This document shows positions 32,386 to 42,182 of a stretch of 64,000 bases of DNA, one piece after another. The stretch comes from Candidatus Nanopelagicales bacterium (GTDB lineage Bacteria > Actinomycetota > Actinomycetes > S36-B12): the NCBI GenBank assembly GCA_017854795.1, contig JAFMHB010000017.1, positions 1-64,000 of the forward strand. Reading direction: 5' to 3'. Every line of letters starts with the position of its first letter. The stretch's first letter is position 1. Made by a program: the position numbers and the translations under genes. A model generated the notes under the pieces. It did no database searches, was not told the DNA's origin, and worked only from the letters and a program-made list of their open reading frames with translations.

Positions 32386-33003
32386 CTACAAATCCTCAGT
32401 GCGCGGCTTAAGCTGCTTGCGCACGTGAATGACCCGCTGAATAACCGTGAGTACGCCAAGAATTGCCAGAGCCCAAACGACAATGTCCAAGACCCATGGG
32501 ACGCCAAGTCCAGCGAGGAACAGGGCCGCAAGGATCGCAATAAGTCGCTCGGCTCTTTCAACCAGTCCCACATTCGCTTCGGCGCCCACGGCCTCAGCCC
32601 GAGCCTTTGTATAACTTGTGACCTGCCCTGCGACAAGTGCGATCACAGTTCCTACGACAAGCCACATTTGATCGGTACTTGCGGCCCAGAAGGCGACTGA
32701 TCCAAAGATGGCGCCGTCCGCGACTCGATCCAGGGAAGCATCCAAGAAGTTCCCCCACGGGCCACTCGTACCCCTCATCCGGGCCATGGTTCCATCAAGT
32801 AGATCAGCGACCGCAAAAAGAATCACTCCCAAAACGCCGACAACAAAACTTCCACGCGCGATAAACATCACCGCACACAACACCGCTCCCAGCGTTCCTA
32901 CGAGTGTGACGGCATCGGGTGAAACGTGCAGGCGCAAAAGCAATTTTGCCGGCGGGTTGAGAAGCCCACTCACCGCTTGGCGTGCTTTGGGATTGTTCAA
33001 CAT
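32386..33003 (-). CDS. pgsA: phosphatidylinositol phosphate synthase (CDP-alcohol phosphatidyltransferase)
   Basis: ADLLDGTMARMRGTSGPWGNFLDASLDRVADG (CDP-OH-P motif); ATG at 33003. Confidence 0.92.
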   Translation of the reverse strand: MLNNPKARQAVSGLLNPPAKLLLRLHVSPDAVTLVGTLGAVLCAVMFIARGSFVVGVLGVILFAVADLLDGTMARMRGTSGPWGNFLDASLDRVADGAIFGSVAFWAASTDQMWLVVGTVIALVAGQVTSYTKARAEAVGAEANVGLVERAERLIAILAALFLAGLGVPWVLDIVVWALAILGVLTVIQRVIHVRKQLKPRTEDL

Positions 33004-33026
33004 TGGGTTGATGCTACCGTCCGACC

Positions 33027-34091
33027 GTGCCAATCAATGCATCAATCGCGGTGCTAGCGACTGACTCCACTCTCGCCAAAGCAGTTATCCAACAAATCAG
33101 TGAATACCCGGGATTTAGTACCTTAAATCACATTGTGAACAATGGGGCTGATCCAGCAATCACTTTCGGGGCAAGCATCACGCTCACGGCTATTGCAGCT
33201 GAACCTGAAGTCTTTGATCCACCCCAGCTTGGCTCCTATTTAGGTTGGGGTGCCGATATTGCGCTGCTGGTGATCGACAGTTCCCAAGGCCTTGATGGAG
33301 AGTCAATTCAACGCGCTCAAGAGGTCGCCCAATTTCACCCGCTTATGGTTGCGGTGATCGGTCTTGATTCCCCGAGGGCAAACTTTGATGAGACTCTGGC
33401 GGTAATCTCACGTGTCATGGATCAGCAGCATCACGCTGTCGCAGTTACATTGCCCGTCCTTTCGGAGTCGAAATCAATCGATGAATCCGAAGTTGGCGGA
33501 ATTCTTGACTTGGTGTCCATGGAGATTAGGGTTCCCGGGGCAGATGGTGAACCGGAAACACATGAACTTGAACAGGCCCACTTCGACTTGATCGAATCCC
33601 ACGTAGAAGCACTAACAAACGCGGTCGTTGTCACCAGCACAAATGAGGAATTAATTCACACGGTTCTTGAACACGGCTTTGAATCTGCTGATCAATTGCG
33701 CAAGGAGTTGCTCAGCGCAACAGTTCGCCGTGAAATCATCCCCGTTTTTGCAGTTGCTAACTCCATCGGAATAAGCGAACTGGCAAATTTTGCGTGTGAA
33801 TTGGACCATGAACCGTGGACGCCGATCCATGTGCCACAGGCAGAACTACTGGCCTCAGTCGTTGGGCAGAGGACCTTGCGTGTTTGGCAAGGTGAGCTCG
33901 TGACTGGCACCTATTTTGCTGACAACACTGAAATTAACATTACCCAAGTTAACTCGCTCAGTGGGAAAATAAGGTCGGCGGCTTACGCTGGGGAAATAGT
34001 GAAAATAACTGCGAATCAAGAAATCACAGCAGGCAGTTCCATCAGTTCCGTGAAGTCCAACCCTCTAGCAATAAATCACGTGTTTGAGTAA
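33027..34091 (+). CDS. truncated, degenerate EF-G2-like protein (pseudo-GTPase domain plus partial domain II)
   Basis: ALLVIDSSQGLDGESIQRAQEVAQ..., SPRANFDETLAVISRVM, and a C-terminal beta-rich segment VGQRTLRVWQGELVTGTYF resemble the EF-G-like EF-G2 G domain and domain II; no P-loop or NKxD. Confidence 0.65.
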   Translation: MPINASIAVLATDSTLAKAVIQQISEYPGFSTLNHIVNNGADPAITFGASITLTAIAAEPEVFDPPQLGSYLGWGADIALLVIDSSQGLDGESIQRAQEVAQFHPLMVAVIGLDSPRANFDETLAVISRVMDQQHHAVAVTLPVLSESKSIDESEVGGILDLVSMEIRVPGADGEPETHELEQAHFDLIESHVEALTNAVVVTSTNEELIHTVLEHGFESADQLRKELLSATVRREIIPVFAVANSIGISELANFACELDHEPWTPIHVPQAELLASVVGQRTLRVWQGELVTGTYFADNTEINITQVNSLSGKIRSAAYAGEIVKITANQEITAGSSISSVKSNPLAINHVFE

Positions 34092-34569
34092 GCAATTGGG
34101 GCAGCACTTTAGTTTCACCAATAATCGGCATGAAATTCGCGTCGCCTCCCCAGCGTGGAACAACATGTTGATGAAGATGACCTGCAATCCCCGCGCCCGA
34201 GATTGAACCCTGATTCATGCCGAGGTTAAAGCCTTGTGCACCTGAAATCGAACGCAGCGTTTCCATTGCCTCCTGGGTAAGCACCGAAATTTCATCGCGC
34301 TCTACATCAGTTAAATCCGTGTAGTCAGCTACATGTCGATACGGGCAAATCAACAAATGCCCCGCGTTGTACGGATATAGATTGAGGACTACGTATGCCA
34401 CTTCGCCTCGGTGCGCAACCAGATCCAATTCATCAGTCGAGTCAAGGTTCGGCGCCACACAGAATGGGCAGACATCCGAGTTGTTACCGCCGCGCAGGTA
34501 CTCCAACCTGTGCGGTGTATAGATCCGATCCCATGACGCGGCCACTTCAGACCTGCACTCGATTAGCAA
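34042..34569 (-). CDS. HIT family hydrolase/Ap4A phosphorylase-like
   Basis: CPFC..., [18 protein letters not shown]. Confidence 0.92.
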   Translation of the reverse strand: MLIECRSEVAASWDRIYTPHRLEYLRGGNNSDVCPFCVAPNLDSTDELDLVAHRGEVAYVVLNLYPYNAGHLLICPYRHVADYTDLTDVERDEISVLTQEAMETLRSISGAQGFNLGMNQGSISGAGIAGHLHQHVVPRWGGDANFMPIIGETKVLPQLLTQTRDLLLEGWTSRN

Positions 34570-36577
34570 CCGCCGAAACTATCTCTTCAATAGCATCAGC
34601 GATGACAACGCCGTTCTTTTGCGTTCCATCTCGGTACCGAAACGAAACGGCGCCTGCGGCAACGTCGTCATCGCCAGCAATCAGCATAAATGGAACTTTC
34701 TGCTTTTGGGCGTTGCGAATTTTTTTCTGCATGCGATCATCGGATGAATCCACTTCAATTCGAACACCACGTGATCTCATTTGCGCAGCGATACCTTCAA
34801 GATATTCAACGTGTGCATCCGAGATCGGGATTCCTTCCACCTGAACAGGCGCCAACCATGGAGGGAACGCTCCTGCGTAATGTTCGAGCAAGACAGCGAA
34901 GAAACGTTCAATGGATCCAAAAAGTGCCCGATGCACCATGATCGGTCGTTGCTTTACGCCGTCTGCGCCCTGGTACTCCAGGTCAAATCTTTGCGGCAAT
35001 TGGAAGTCAACCTGAATCGTCGACATTTGCCAAGTTCGCCCAATCGCATCCTTCGCCTGTACTGAAATTTTCGGTCCGTAAAAGGCTGCGCCACCTTCGT
35101 CAAGTACCAATTCCAAATTTTGTTTCTCGGCAGCCAATCGGAGGAAATCTGTGGCTATTTCCCATTCCTCGTCGGTGCCTACGCACTTTTCGGGGTTCTT
35201 GGTGGATAGTTCCAAATAAAAATCCGACAATCCGTAGTCGCGCAGTAAGCCGAGCACGAAGTCCAACAGGGAATTTAGTTCCCCTGGTAGCTGCTCCAAG
35301 GTGCAATAAATATGGGCATCGTCCTGGGTGAACCCTCGGGCGCGGGTCAATCCGTGAACAACCCCTGATTTCTCGTAGCGATACACCGTTCCGAATTCAA
35401 AGAGTCGCATGGGAAGTTCACGATAAGAGCGTCCGCGCGCCGAGAAAATCAGATTGTGCATGGGGCAGTTCATCGGCTTGAGGTAGTAGTCAGCACCTTG
35501 ACGCTTCACCTGTCCATCGGGGTGATACTCCGAGTCCAAGTGCATCGGTGGATACATCCCGTCCGAATACCAATCAAGATGACCGGATTTTTCGAATAGT
35601 GCACCTTTGGTGATATGCGGTGTGTTCACGAATTCGTAGCCCGCTTCTTCATGCCGCTTTCGCGAGTAGTCCTCCATTACCCGGCGAACGATTCCGCCTT
35701 TCGGGTGGAAAACCGCGAGCCCGGATCCAACTTCTTCGGGGAATGAAAACAAATCGAGTTCGGAACCAAGTTTTCGGTGATCGCGTTTTTCGGCTTCGGA
35801 CAAAAAATCTAAATAGCCGCGCAACTCTTCCTTACTCGGCCAGGCGGTTCCATAAAGCCTCTGTAGGGATTCCTGCTTTTGATCACCCAGCCAGTAGGCG
35901 GCTGAGGATCGCATGACCTTGATTGCGTTCTGTGGAATGTATGACGTGTCAGGAACATGGGGACCTCGACATAGATCGCTCCAACAGGTCTCCCCAGTTT
36001 TCGCATCGACGTTGTCATAGATCGTGAGTTCGGCTCCCCCAACTTCCATCACTTCAGGGTCAAGAACCTGTGCACCTGAGTCGGATCCGATCAATCGCAA
36101 TTTAAATGGCTCACCGGCGAGTTCGGCGACAGCTTCCTCGTGGGAGACAACCCTTCGACGAAAACGCTGCCGAGATTTAATGATGTTCACCATCTCTTTT
36201 TCAATGGCCTCAAGATCTTCCGGCTTTAGTGGCTCGGGCAGATCAAACTCATAATAGAAACCATCAGTGATCGGTGGACCTATTCCCAGTTTCGCGGCAG
36301 GAATCAGCTTCTGGGTTGCTTGCGCCGCCACGTGGGCGGCGGAGTGACGCAAAATCGCCAAGCCTTCCGGACTGGAAATGTGAACACCTAAAACCGTATC
36401 GCCCTCTTCTAGCGGAGTTACTAGATCAACGGGCACTCCGTTAACAACAGCTGCCACCATCCCGCTCTGCTTAGGAAACAGGTCAGCGGCACTTGCGCCG
36501 GCTGGAAGGTCACCAACGCGCGAATCCGGTCCTTCAACGACTGTGACCTGCACGGGGCTCCTCAATGAATTAGACAT
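34547..36577 (-). CDS. thrS: threonine--tRNA ligase
   Basis: [15 protein letters not shown]...[22 protein letters not shown]. Confidence 0.98.
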   Translation of the reverse strand: MSNSLRSPVQVTVVEGPDSRVGDLPAGASAADLFPKQSGMVAAVVNGVPVDLVTPLEEGDTVLGVHISSPEGLAILRHSAAHVAAQATQKLIPAAKLGIGPPITDGFYYEFDLPEPLKPEDLEAIEKEMVNIIKSRQRFRRRVVSHEEAVAELAGEPFKLRLIGSDSGAQVLDPEVMEVGGAELTIYDNVDAKTGETCWSDLCRGPHVPDTSYIPQNAIKVMRSSAAYWLGDQKQESLQRLYGTAWPSKEELRGYLDFLSEAEKRDHRKLGSELDLFSFPEEVGSGLAVFHPKGGIVRRVMEDYSRKRHEEAGYEFVNTPHITKGALFEKSGHLDWYSDGMYPPMHLDSEYHPDGQVKRQGADYYLKPMNCPMHNLIFSARGRSYRELPMRLFEFGTVYRYEKSGVVHGLTRARGFTQDDAHIYCTLEQLPGELNSLLDFVLGLLRDYGLSDFYLELSTKNPEKCVGTDEEWEIATDFLRLAAEKQNLELVLDEGGAAFYGPKISVQAKDAIGRTWQMSTIQVDFQLPQRFDLEYQGADGVKQRPIMVHRALFGSIERFFAVLLEHYAGAFPPWLAPVQVEGIPISDAHVEYLEGIAAQMRSRGVRIEVDSSDDRMQKKIRNAQKQKVPFMLIAGDDDVAAGAVSFRYRDGTQKNGVVIADAIEEIVSAVANRVQV

Positions 36578-36595
36578 GACGATCAACGGCTTCGG

Positions 36596-36667
<72 letters not shown>

Positions 36668-36693
36668 GAAACTGCGTCTAACCGTACTACTAG

Positions 36694-36703
36694 AGAGCGC
36701 TCT
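36694..36703. promoter_or_regulatory. palindrome agagcgctct, LacI-family operator-like
   Basis: 10-bp perfect palindrome about 140 bp upstream of the secreted-protein gene. Confidence 0.3.
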
Positions 36704-36811
36704 AAGGCTTTGGGCCGTGCGGTCAGCAAAGATCGTCGGCTTTTCACGCGGCGAATGCGCCGATTTTACAGACTTTGGGTTTACCGTTAGGCGTCACCAT
36801 CATTCCCCATT

Positions 36812-36826
36812 TGTGTCATTGACACA
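36812..36826. promoter_or_regulatory. 15-bp inverted repeat tgtgtca-t-tgacaca upstream of the RBS
   Basis: Perfect 7-bp arms, 1-nt spacer, directly before aaggag and ATG at 36844. Confidence 0.5.
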
Positions 36827-36843
36827 CCCAAAGGAGCAACTAC

Positions 36844-38349
36844 ATGCACATTTCCCACCGACTGCGCCGCACCATTGGTGTGTTGGCCAGTTTGACCCTT
36901 GCTACGGGGGCGATTGCAATCGCAAGCCCCGCGGCACACGCTGACGGGACACTCAGCGGACCTGCTTCGGCAAACATCTCCCAAACAGTGACGTTCACAT
37001 TTTCCTCACCACCAGCAGGACAACTGCAACTTGAAGATCAAACCGGACAAGTTTGGTCAACCGTCACAACGGGGCTTGGCGATTCGAGTGTGAATTTCAG
37101 TTTTACAACACCCTCGACCGCAGCAACGCTTTCGCTCTCCGTGTGGAATGTCGACTCCCAAGGATTCGTATCAAACTCCGTTCCATTGACCATTGTCGGT
37201 GCAGTTGCGACTACCACGGTCGTCAGCGCCCCCAATACTGCAACGATTGGGCAATCCACAACGATCAATGTGAACGTAACAAGTAACGGAGGAAGTCAAT
37301 ACACTCCTGCCGGTCAAGTTCGACTAACGGATGCAAATGGAGCTCAATACGTCCTGATGAACCTCACTGCGGGACCAGCAGCAGGACAATCCTTTGCCTA
37401 CTATCGCTGGACACCAAAAACTGCAGGCACTTTCTTCTTCATCGCCACCTATGTCCCAGCAGCAGGCAGTCAAGCAACGGCATCGACTTCGGTTCAAGAT
37501 GCAGTAATCGCAACACCCTCGGGCAATACGATTTCCTTGACAGCTCCCCCTAATTTGAGTGTTGGTGCGCCCGTTACTTTGGTGGCAACGGTTTACCCTT
37601 CAAGTGTCCAAGGTTCCGTTGGATTCAACGTTAATGGCGCTTGGATCAGTCCTTCAATTCCCCTGGTTAATGGACAAGCAACCTTCTCGTGGAAGCCGAC
37701 AACTGCCGGCAAGGTAACACTCGGCGCGAGTTACACGACAAATAATGGTGGATCAGGATCGACCACTGATGTTGTGACAGTTAACGCCTCCACGTCAACA
37801 GATGTCATTACGCTCGTACAGCCCGGTTGGGGAAATTGGTCAAATGGCGGAAGCTACAACATGGGCAACGGATCCAACTTCACCTTTGCCGCAAGCACTC
37901 TTTCCGGTGCTCCAGTAACACTGAGTGAAACAGGTCCCTGTCAGGTCTCCGGACTCACGCTATCGGTGAACTCGGGTTCCGGAAACTGCACAATGAAGGC
38001 CGTCTCACCTGGCGCTAATGGTTATTCGGGCGTGACATACACCTACAACATCAATTTGGTGCCGGGAATTCAAACAGCCAACATCACAGCGCCACCTTCA
38101 GGAAGGTACAAGGTGGGTCGCGTGTTGGTTCTAGAGTCCCCAAATGCAATTGACACGAACGCTGGCCAGAACATTAATTGGGTGATCAAAAAGGGCGGCA
38201 AGAAGCATTGCGCGCTCCTGTACCCAAGCACTGGTGCAGTTACCTTAAGAATCAAGAACAAAGGAACCTGCACTGTGGTTGGCAAGGCTCCCGGAGTCTC
38301 AGGACAATGGCAACCATTCCAAACAGCCCGGAATTACACGGGTCGCTAA
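36844..38349 (+). CDS. secreted protein with Ig-like domains and basic two-Cys C-terminal module
   Basis: Signal peptide (LASLTLATGAIAIASPAAHA); RBS aaggag; Thr/Ser/Gly-rich Ig-like segments. Confidence 0.85.
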   Translation: MHISHRLRRTIGVLASLTLATGAIAIASPAAHADGTLSGPASANISQTVTFTFSSPPAGQLQLEDQTGQVWSTVTTGLGDSSVNFSFTTPSTAATLSLSVWNVDSQGFVSNSVPLTIVGAVATTTVVSAPNTATIGQSTTINVNVTSNGGSQYTPAGQVRLTDANGAQYVLMNLTAGPAAGQSFAYYRWTPKTAGTFFFIATYVPAAGSQATASTSVQDAVIATPSGNTISLTAPPNLSVGAPVTLVATVYPSSVQGSVGFNVNGAWISPSIPLVNGQATFSWKPTTAGKVTLGASYTTNNGGSGSTTDVVTVNASTSTDVITLVQPGWGNWSNGGSYNMGNGSNFTFAASTLSGAPVTLSETGPCQVSGLTLSVNSGSGNCTMKAVSPGANGYSGVTYTYNINLVPGIQTANITAPPSGRYKVGRVLVLESPNAIDTNAGQNINWVIKKGGKKHCALLYPSTGAVTLRIKNKGTCTVVGKAPGVSGQWQPFQTARNYTGR

Positions 38350-38366
38350 ACACAATCCGCTAGAGC

Positions 38367-38410
38367 AACTGGGCGAAATTCCTAAGGGAGTTTCGCCCAG
38401 TTTTCTTTGT
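38367..38410 (+). terminator. Rho-independent terminator of the secreted-protein gene
   Basis: aactgggcgaaa / tttcgcccagtt 12-bp perfect stem followed by a T-rich tract. Confidence 0.85.
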
Positions 38411-39251
38411 CCTGTTCGACGCGAGTCCGATAGACAGCCAAGAGGTGTTGCAATGTTTCATCAAGTGAATTCAGTTCGCGTTCGCCCATAACGTGAATTG
38501 GTTGCACCCCACGAATACTCGAGAGCAAAGCGGCAGCACTGGCTCTTTCCAGTGTGCCTGAATCAAGAGCACCCTCTGTCATTGCGCCTAGTTCAAGGAG
38601 TACCTGACGGGTGATTCCGGGCAGGCACCCCGAGTTCAACGGTGGTGTAACCGCCTCCCCGTCAACAACAATCACGATGTTGCTTGTTGCCGCCTCGCAC
38701 AGGACTCCTGCATTGTTAAAGAAAAGTGTCTCAGTGAAGCCATTTTCTTTCGCCTGTTCAAGTGCGAGCACATTTTCAGCATAAGACGCGGACTTCGCGC
38801 CAGTGATTGCCGAATTTTCATTTCGAGTCCACGGTGAAATATTTACATTGACTTTTGCCGACGGTGATTCGATGTCGACCAACGACAACATTAATTGAGG
38901 TGAGGGAATGCCGCGGTAAAGCGTAATCCGCAACCGTCCGAGTTCGCCCTGATGTGACAACAAGAGCTGCTTAATCCCAGCCACAACTACGGCACAATCA
39001 GGCGTTGCTATTCCCATAATCTCACTTGAATTTCGCAGGCGAACAAGATGTAAATCGAGGAATTGCGGTACGTGGTTTGTGACCAAGATCGTTTCAAATA
39101 CTCCTTGACCTGTCAACACCTCAATGGTTGGCTCCAGATAGGCAGGCTCCTCCCAGTTATCATTTCGAAACGCAAGGGTTGTCATTAAGGCTTCCAATTC
39201 TGCTCGGCAATACTTGAGAGATGACGCGCTTTCAACTGCGTCTCTTCCCAT
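38382..39251 (-). CDS. pabC: class IV aminotransferase, probable 4-amino-4-deoxychorismate lyase
   Basis: ETLFFNNAGVLCEAATSNIVIVVDGEAVTPPLNSGCLPGITRQVLLE; overlaps pabB. Confidence 0.87.
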   Translation of the reverse strand: MGRDAVESASSLKYCRAELEALMTTLAFRNDNWEEPAYLEPTIEVLTGQGVFETILVTNHVPQFLDLHLVRLRNSSEIMGIATPDCAVVVAGIKQLLLSHQGELGRLRITLYRGIPSPQLMLSLVDIESPSAKVNVNISPWTRNENSAITGAKSASYAENVLALEQAKENGFTETLFFNNAGVLCEAATSNIVIVVDGEAVTPPLNSGCLPGITRQVLLELGAMTEGALDSGTLERASAAALLSSIRGVQPIHVMGERELNSLDETLQHLLAVYRTRVEQDKENWAKLP

Positions 39252-40228
39252 TCTGTGTGTGGATCAGAACCCCAAGTGATTCCAGCACCTGTTCCAAATT
39301 TAAGAAGGCCACCGTCCACCCAGAATGTCCTGATGGCAACGGCCAACTGTGCAGTTTGTTTGTCTGCATCAATCCACCCGAAAGCCCCGCAATAAGGACC
39401 TCGATTTTCATTTTCAAGAGTGTCAATAATGTCGAGAGCTGCAATTTTCGGCGCACCAGCAATTGAGCCTGGTGGAAATGTTGACTCAATGATGTCTGAC
39501 CACTTGACATCCTGCATTATTTCTCCCTGCACGGTCGACACAAGGTGCACTAAGCCAGGGTGCTGTTGAACTTCGAGCAGATCAATGGCCTTAACGCTCC
39601 CAACAACGCAGCAGCGCGAGAGGTCATTACGAACGAGGTCCACGATCATGATGTTCTCCGCCCGATCTTTCTCCAATAGTTCGCTTGCATTCATAGCCGT
39701 GCCCTTTATCGGCTTTGACATGAGTTCTGAGCCATCGCGTGCGAGATAAAGTTCTGGACTCGCGCAAGCAATGTGAATTCCAATTTCAGGAATGCGCAGT
39801 GCTCCCGCATAGGGAGCTAGATTCCCGACAGCAAGTAGTGCGTCCAAAGCCATGATGTCGGAATTGGGATCACATCCATTGGTTCTAATACGACAAATAT
39901 TGACTTGATAGACGTCACCGTCCGAAATGGCTACGCGCGTGGTGTCAACGGCTCGCTCATACATTTCTCGATTCATGGAAGTGGTCCATGTCGAACTATC
40001 AACGCCGACCCAAGAGCCAATTGTTTCGTCCCGAGGCTCGGTTTCCCATGATTCAAAGCGAGCGAAGACAGGTTGACCAGAGTAGGGAATCACAACCGCC
40101 CAACGCCCACCATTTTGAACCGATTCAATATCGTTGCTCAGTTCCACCAAGTCATAGGCGTATTCATTGCCAAATCGAGCCATTGGTAACGCGGTGGCCC
40201 CCAATCGAGGTGTACCTGATGCGTCCAT
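39185..40228 (-). CDS. pabB: aminodeoxychorismate synthase component I
   Basis: SKPIKGTA...ENIMIVDLVRNDLSRCC...PPGSIAGAPKIAALDII...GPYCGAFGWI. Confidence 0.92.
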   Translation of the reverse strand: MDASGTPRLGATALPMARFGNEYAYDLVELSNDIESVQNGGRWAVVIPYSGQPVFARFESWETEPRDETIGSWVGVDSSTWTTSMNREMYERAVDTTRVAISDGDVYQVNICRIRTNGCDPNSDIMALDALLAVGNLAPYAGALRIPEIGIHIACASPELYLARDGSELMSKPIKGTAMNASELLEKDRAENIMIVDLVRNDLSRCCVVGSVKAIDLLEVQQHPGLVHLVSTVQGEIMQDVKWSDIIESTFPPGSIAGAPKIAALDIIDTLENENRGPYCGAFGWIDADKQTAQLAVAIRTFWVDGGLLKFGTGAGITWGSDPHTEWEETQLKARHLSSIAEQNWKP

Positions 40229-40329
40229 AGCGATAGCCTGCCCGGTCGCCTACAGCCCTCCGCTTTGGGTCTGACATTCGTAGTCAGATAGTGTTTGACC
40301 TCGCTCGGTGGGCTCACGCCCGTGAGCGT

Positions 40330-40402
40330 GCGGACGTAGCGCAGCTGGTAGCGCATCACCTTGCCAAGGTGAGGGTCGCGGGTTCGAATCCCGTCGTCCG
40401 CT
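40330..40402 (+). tRNA. tRNA-Gly (GCC)
   Basis: gcggacg/cgtccgc acceptor; loop ttgccaa. Confidence 0.96.
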
Positions 40403-40432
40403 CGAGGGGTTAACTAGCTTCAATACCCGTCT

Positions 40433-40503
40433 GGTGGAGTGGCCGAGAGGCGAGGCAACGGCCTGCAAAGCCGTGTACACGGGTTCAAATCCCGTCTCCA
40501 CCT
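40433..40503 (+). tRNA. tRNA-Cys (GCA)
   Basis: ggtggag/ctccacc acceptor; anticodon loop ctgcaaa. Confidence 0.95.
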
Positions 40504-40542
40504 CTAACAATTGAATGCAACAACTGAATTAAGCACCACAAC

Positions 40543-40615
40543 GGGCGATTGGCGCAGGGGTTAGCGCGCTTCCTTGACATGGAAGAGGTCACAGGTTCGA
40601 TTCCTGTATCGCCCA
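40543..40615 (+). tRNA. tRNA-Val (GAC)
   Basis: gggcgat/atcgccc acceptor; anticodon arm cttcc-ttgacat-ggaag. Confidence 0.96.
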
Positions 40616-40771
40616 CAAGGTTTTTTGGTAGTTGACAACAATCAACATGTGCGGACATGCCCGAATCACACGGATCAGACTGAGCACACTGACATCACAA
40701 GCAGGACTGAGCGCCACTGCTTCGGAGCCACAGCCCGAATACCGTGGAATCACGGTCAAGGTGGCTGTAAT

Positions 40772-40841
40772 GGGTCAATTGGTGTCGGCGACTGCAATGT
40801 CGCGCATTAGGTCGCAGGTTAGATTGCTGTATTTGACACCA
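40772..40841 (+). pseudogene. decayed tRNA-Val-like element
   Basis: aggtcgcaggttagattgctgtat matches aggtcacaggttcgattcctgtat of tRNA-Val at 21/24; termini gggtcaa/ttgacac pair at 6/7; followed by CCA. Confidence 0.5.
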
Positions 40842-41113
40842 AACAATCGTTGACATGCCGAACTTTCTTTTAGTTTTTCACTCGAACCCTGATGCCCACT
40901 CTCAGGTCTTAGGGGGCATCGATCTTGGAAAGCATCTCCCCGCCTCCCACTACTCGACGACGCCGCAGTCGTGTCAGAACCGCCCAAGAACAATCCTGTG
41001 GAACATCAGTAGCCACCATTTATTAAATGACGGGTCAATGACTATTTCCGGTTTCCATCTTCGGCCTCCGCGGTAAAAACTATGTGTAAATGGCACTCTC
41101 AGAAAGGAAAGCC

Positions 41114-41557
41114 ATGAATTCACAAGTAACATCAGAAATGGTACCCACTCGGGGCCGCGAAATGTGGCCAAGAGTCACTGACTGGTTAGACACACTCGCT
41201 CTGGGTGACCTGAGTTGGCGTGCAGGGTTCCCCCACACAGTCCGAATAGAGGAATACAACAGAGATGGGGAATTCACGATTCGAGCCGAAATCCCAGGCA
41301 TCGACCCAGAGAAGGACATTGATATTAATGTCGAAGATGGAGTACTCACCCTAGAAGGCCAGAGGCAGGAAAAACACCAATCGGGCCAGCGGTCGGAATT
41401 CTTTTACGGGCGATTCCTTCGTTCCGTTTCTCTACCGAGTGGTGCCGATGAGGATCACATCAAGGCCAGTTACCGCGATGGAATTCTCGAAGTCAAGGTT
41501 CCCGTCAAGGAAAGATCAGAGCAAAGTCACAAAATTCAAGTCACCCGCACTCAATAG
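41114..41557 (+). CDS. Hsp20/alpha-crystallin small heat shock protein
   Basis: FTIRAEIPGIDPEKDIDINVEDGVLTLEGQRQE...YRDGILEVKVPVKE; RBS aggaaa before ATG 41114. Confidence 0.95.
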   Translation: MNSQVTSEMVPTRGREMWPRVTDWLDTLALGDLSWRAGFPHTVRIEEYNRDGEFTIRAEIPGIDPEKDIDINVEDGVLTLEGQRQEKHQSGQRSEFFYGRFLRSVSLPSGADEDHIKASYRDGILEVKVPVKERSEQSHKIQVTRTQ

Positions 41558-41572
41558 TTGCACTCTAAATAT

Positions 41573-41613
41573 TTGTGGGCTTGGCTCAATGCCAAGCCCA
41601 CAATTATTTTTTT
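41573..41613 (+). terminator. Rho-independent terminator after hsp20
   Basis: ttgtgggcttggc-tcaat-gccaagcccacaa 13-bp perfect stem plus a T tract. Confidence 0.93.
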
Positions 41614-42085
41614 AAAACTGGATTGGAATCATGAAAGGTCGCATGTTTGACTTTGTAAGCGTCCTGGCCAGTACATATTAGATCTGTACCGTGAGCAATT
41701 CCCCTGGCTTCAATTGATTAGTTTAACGCCTCATGCTCCTTCGATCTGGAGCTTTTGATCAATTCACCCAACTCTCGCGTTGAGTGTTGTTATTGCTTCT
41801 GCATTTCAGTGCACCTCACGCTGATTCCCACGATGAACGCGCGGATCGAGGAATCTTTTTAGCCCCTATGTCCGCCAGTGGAAGTGAATGAATAGCAGTC
41901 ATTGAAAAGGACCAACAATCAGTGTCAGCTATGACCACTTAGCGAACTGTGACATCGTCTCTGTAGAAACAAGCCACAAACACAGACCAACATGTCACTT
42001 ACTATCACAACCCACTAGATGCAATAACGGATTCTTTACACTTCGCCATGGAAACCTAGGAACGAAATTTGAGGGCAATACAAAA

Positions 42086-42127
42086 ATTGTGGTGGCCTCC
42101 GATCTAAGATCGAAAGCCACCACAAAT
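42086..42127 (-). terminator. Rho-independent terminator of the minus-strand secreted-protein gene
   Basis: attgtggtggc...cgatc-taa-gatcg...gccaccacaaat hairpin; on the minus strand followed by a T run. Confidence 0.85.
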
Positions 42128-42182
42128 GTATTTTGGAAGATCGTGCCATGTCTCAGTTACGACATGACATCATCCTCATCCA

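Noticed and set aside
40250-40510. 86-aa minus ORF over tRNA-Gly and tRNA-Cys (VETGFEPVYTAL...RRDSNPRPSPWQGDALP)
   Set aside because: Typical artefact of antisense tRNA translation.
40574-40853. Plus-strand ORFs 40574..40810 and 40632..40853 after tRNA-Val
   Set aside because: One begins inside the tRNA and both cover the tRNA-like remnant; translations look random.
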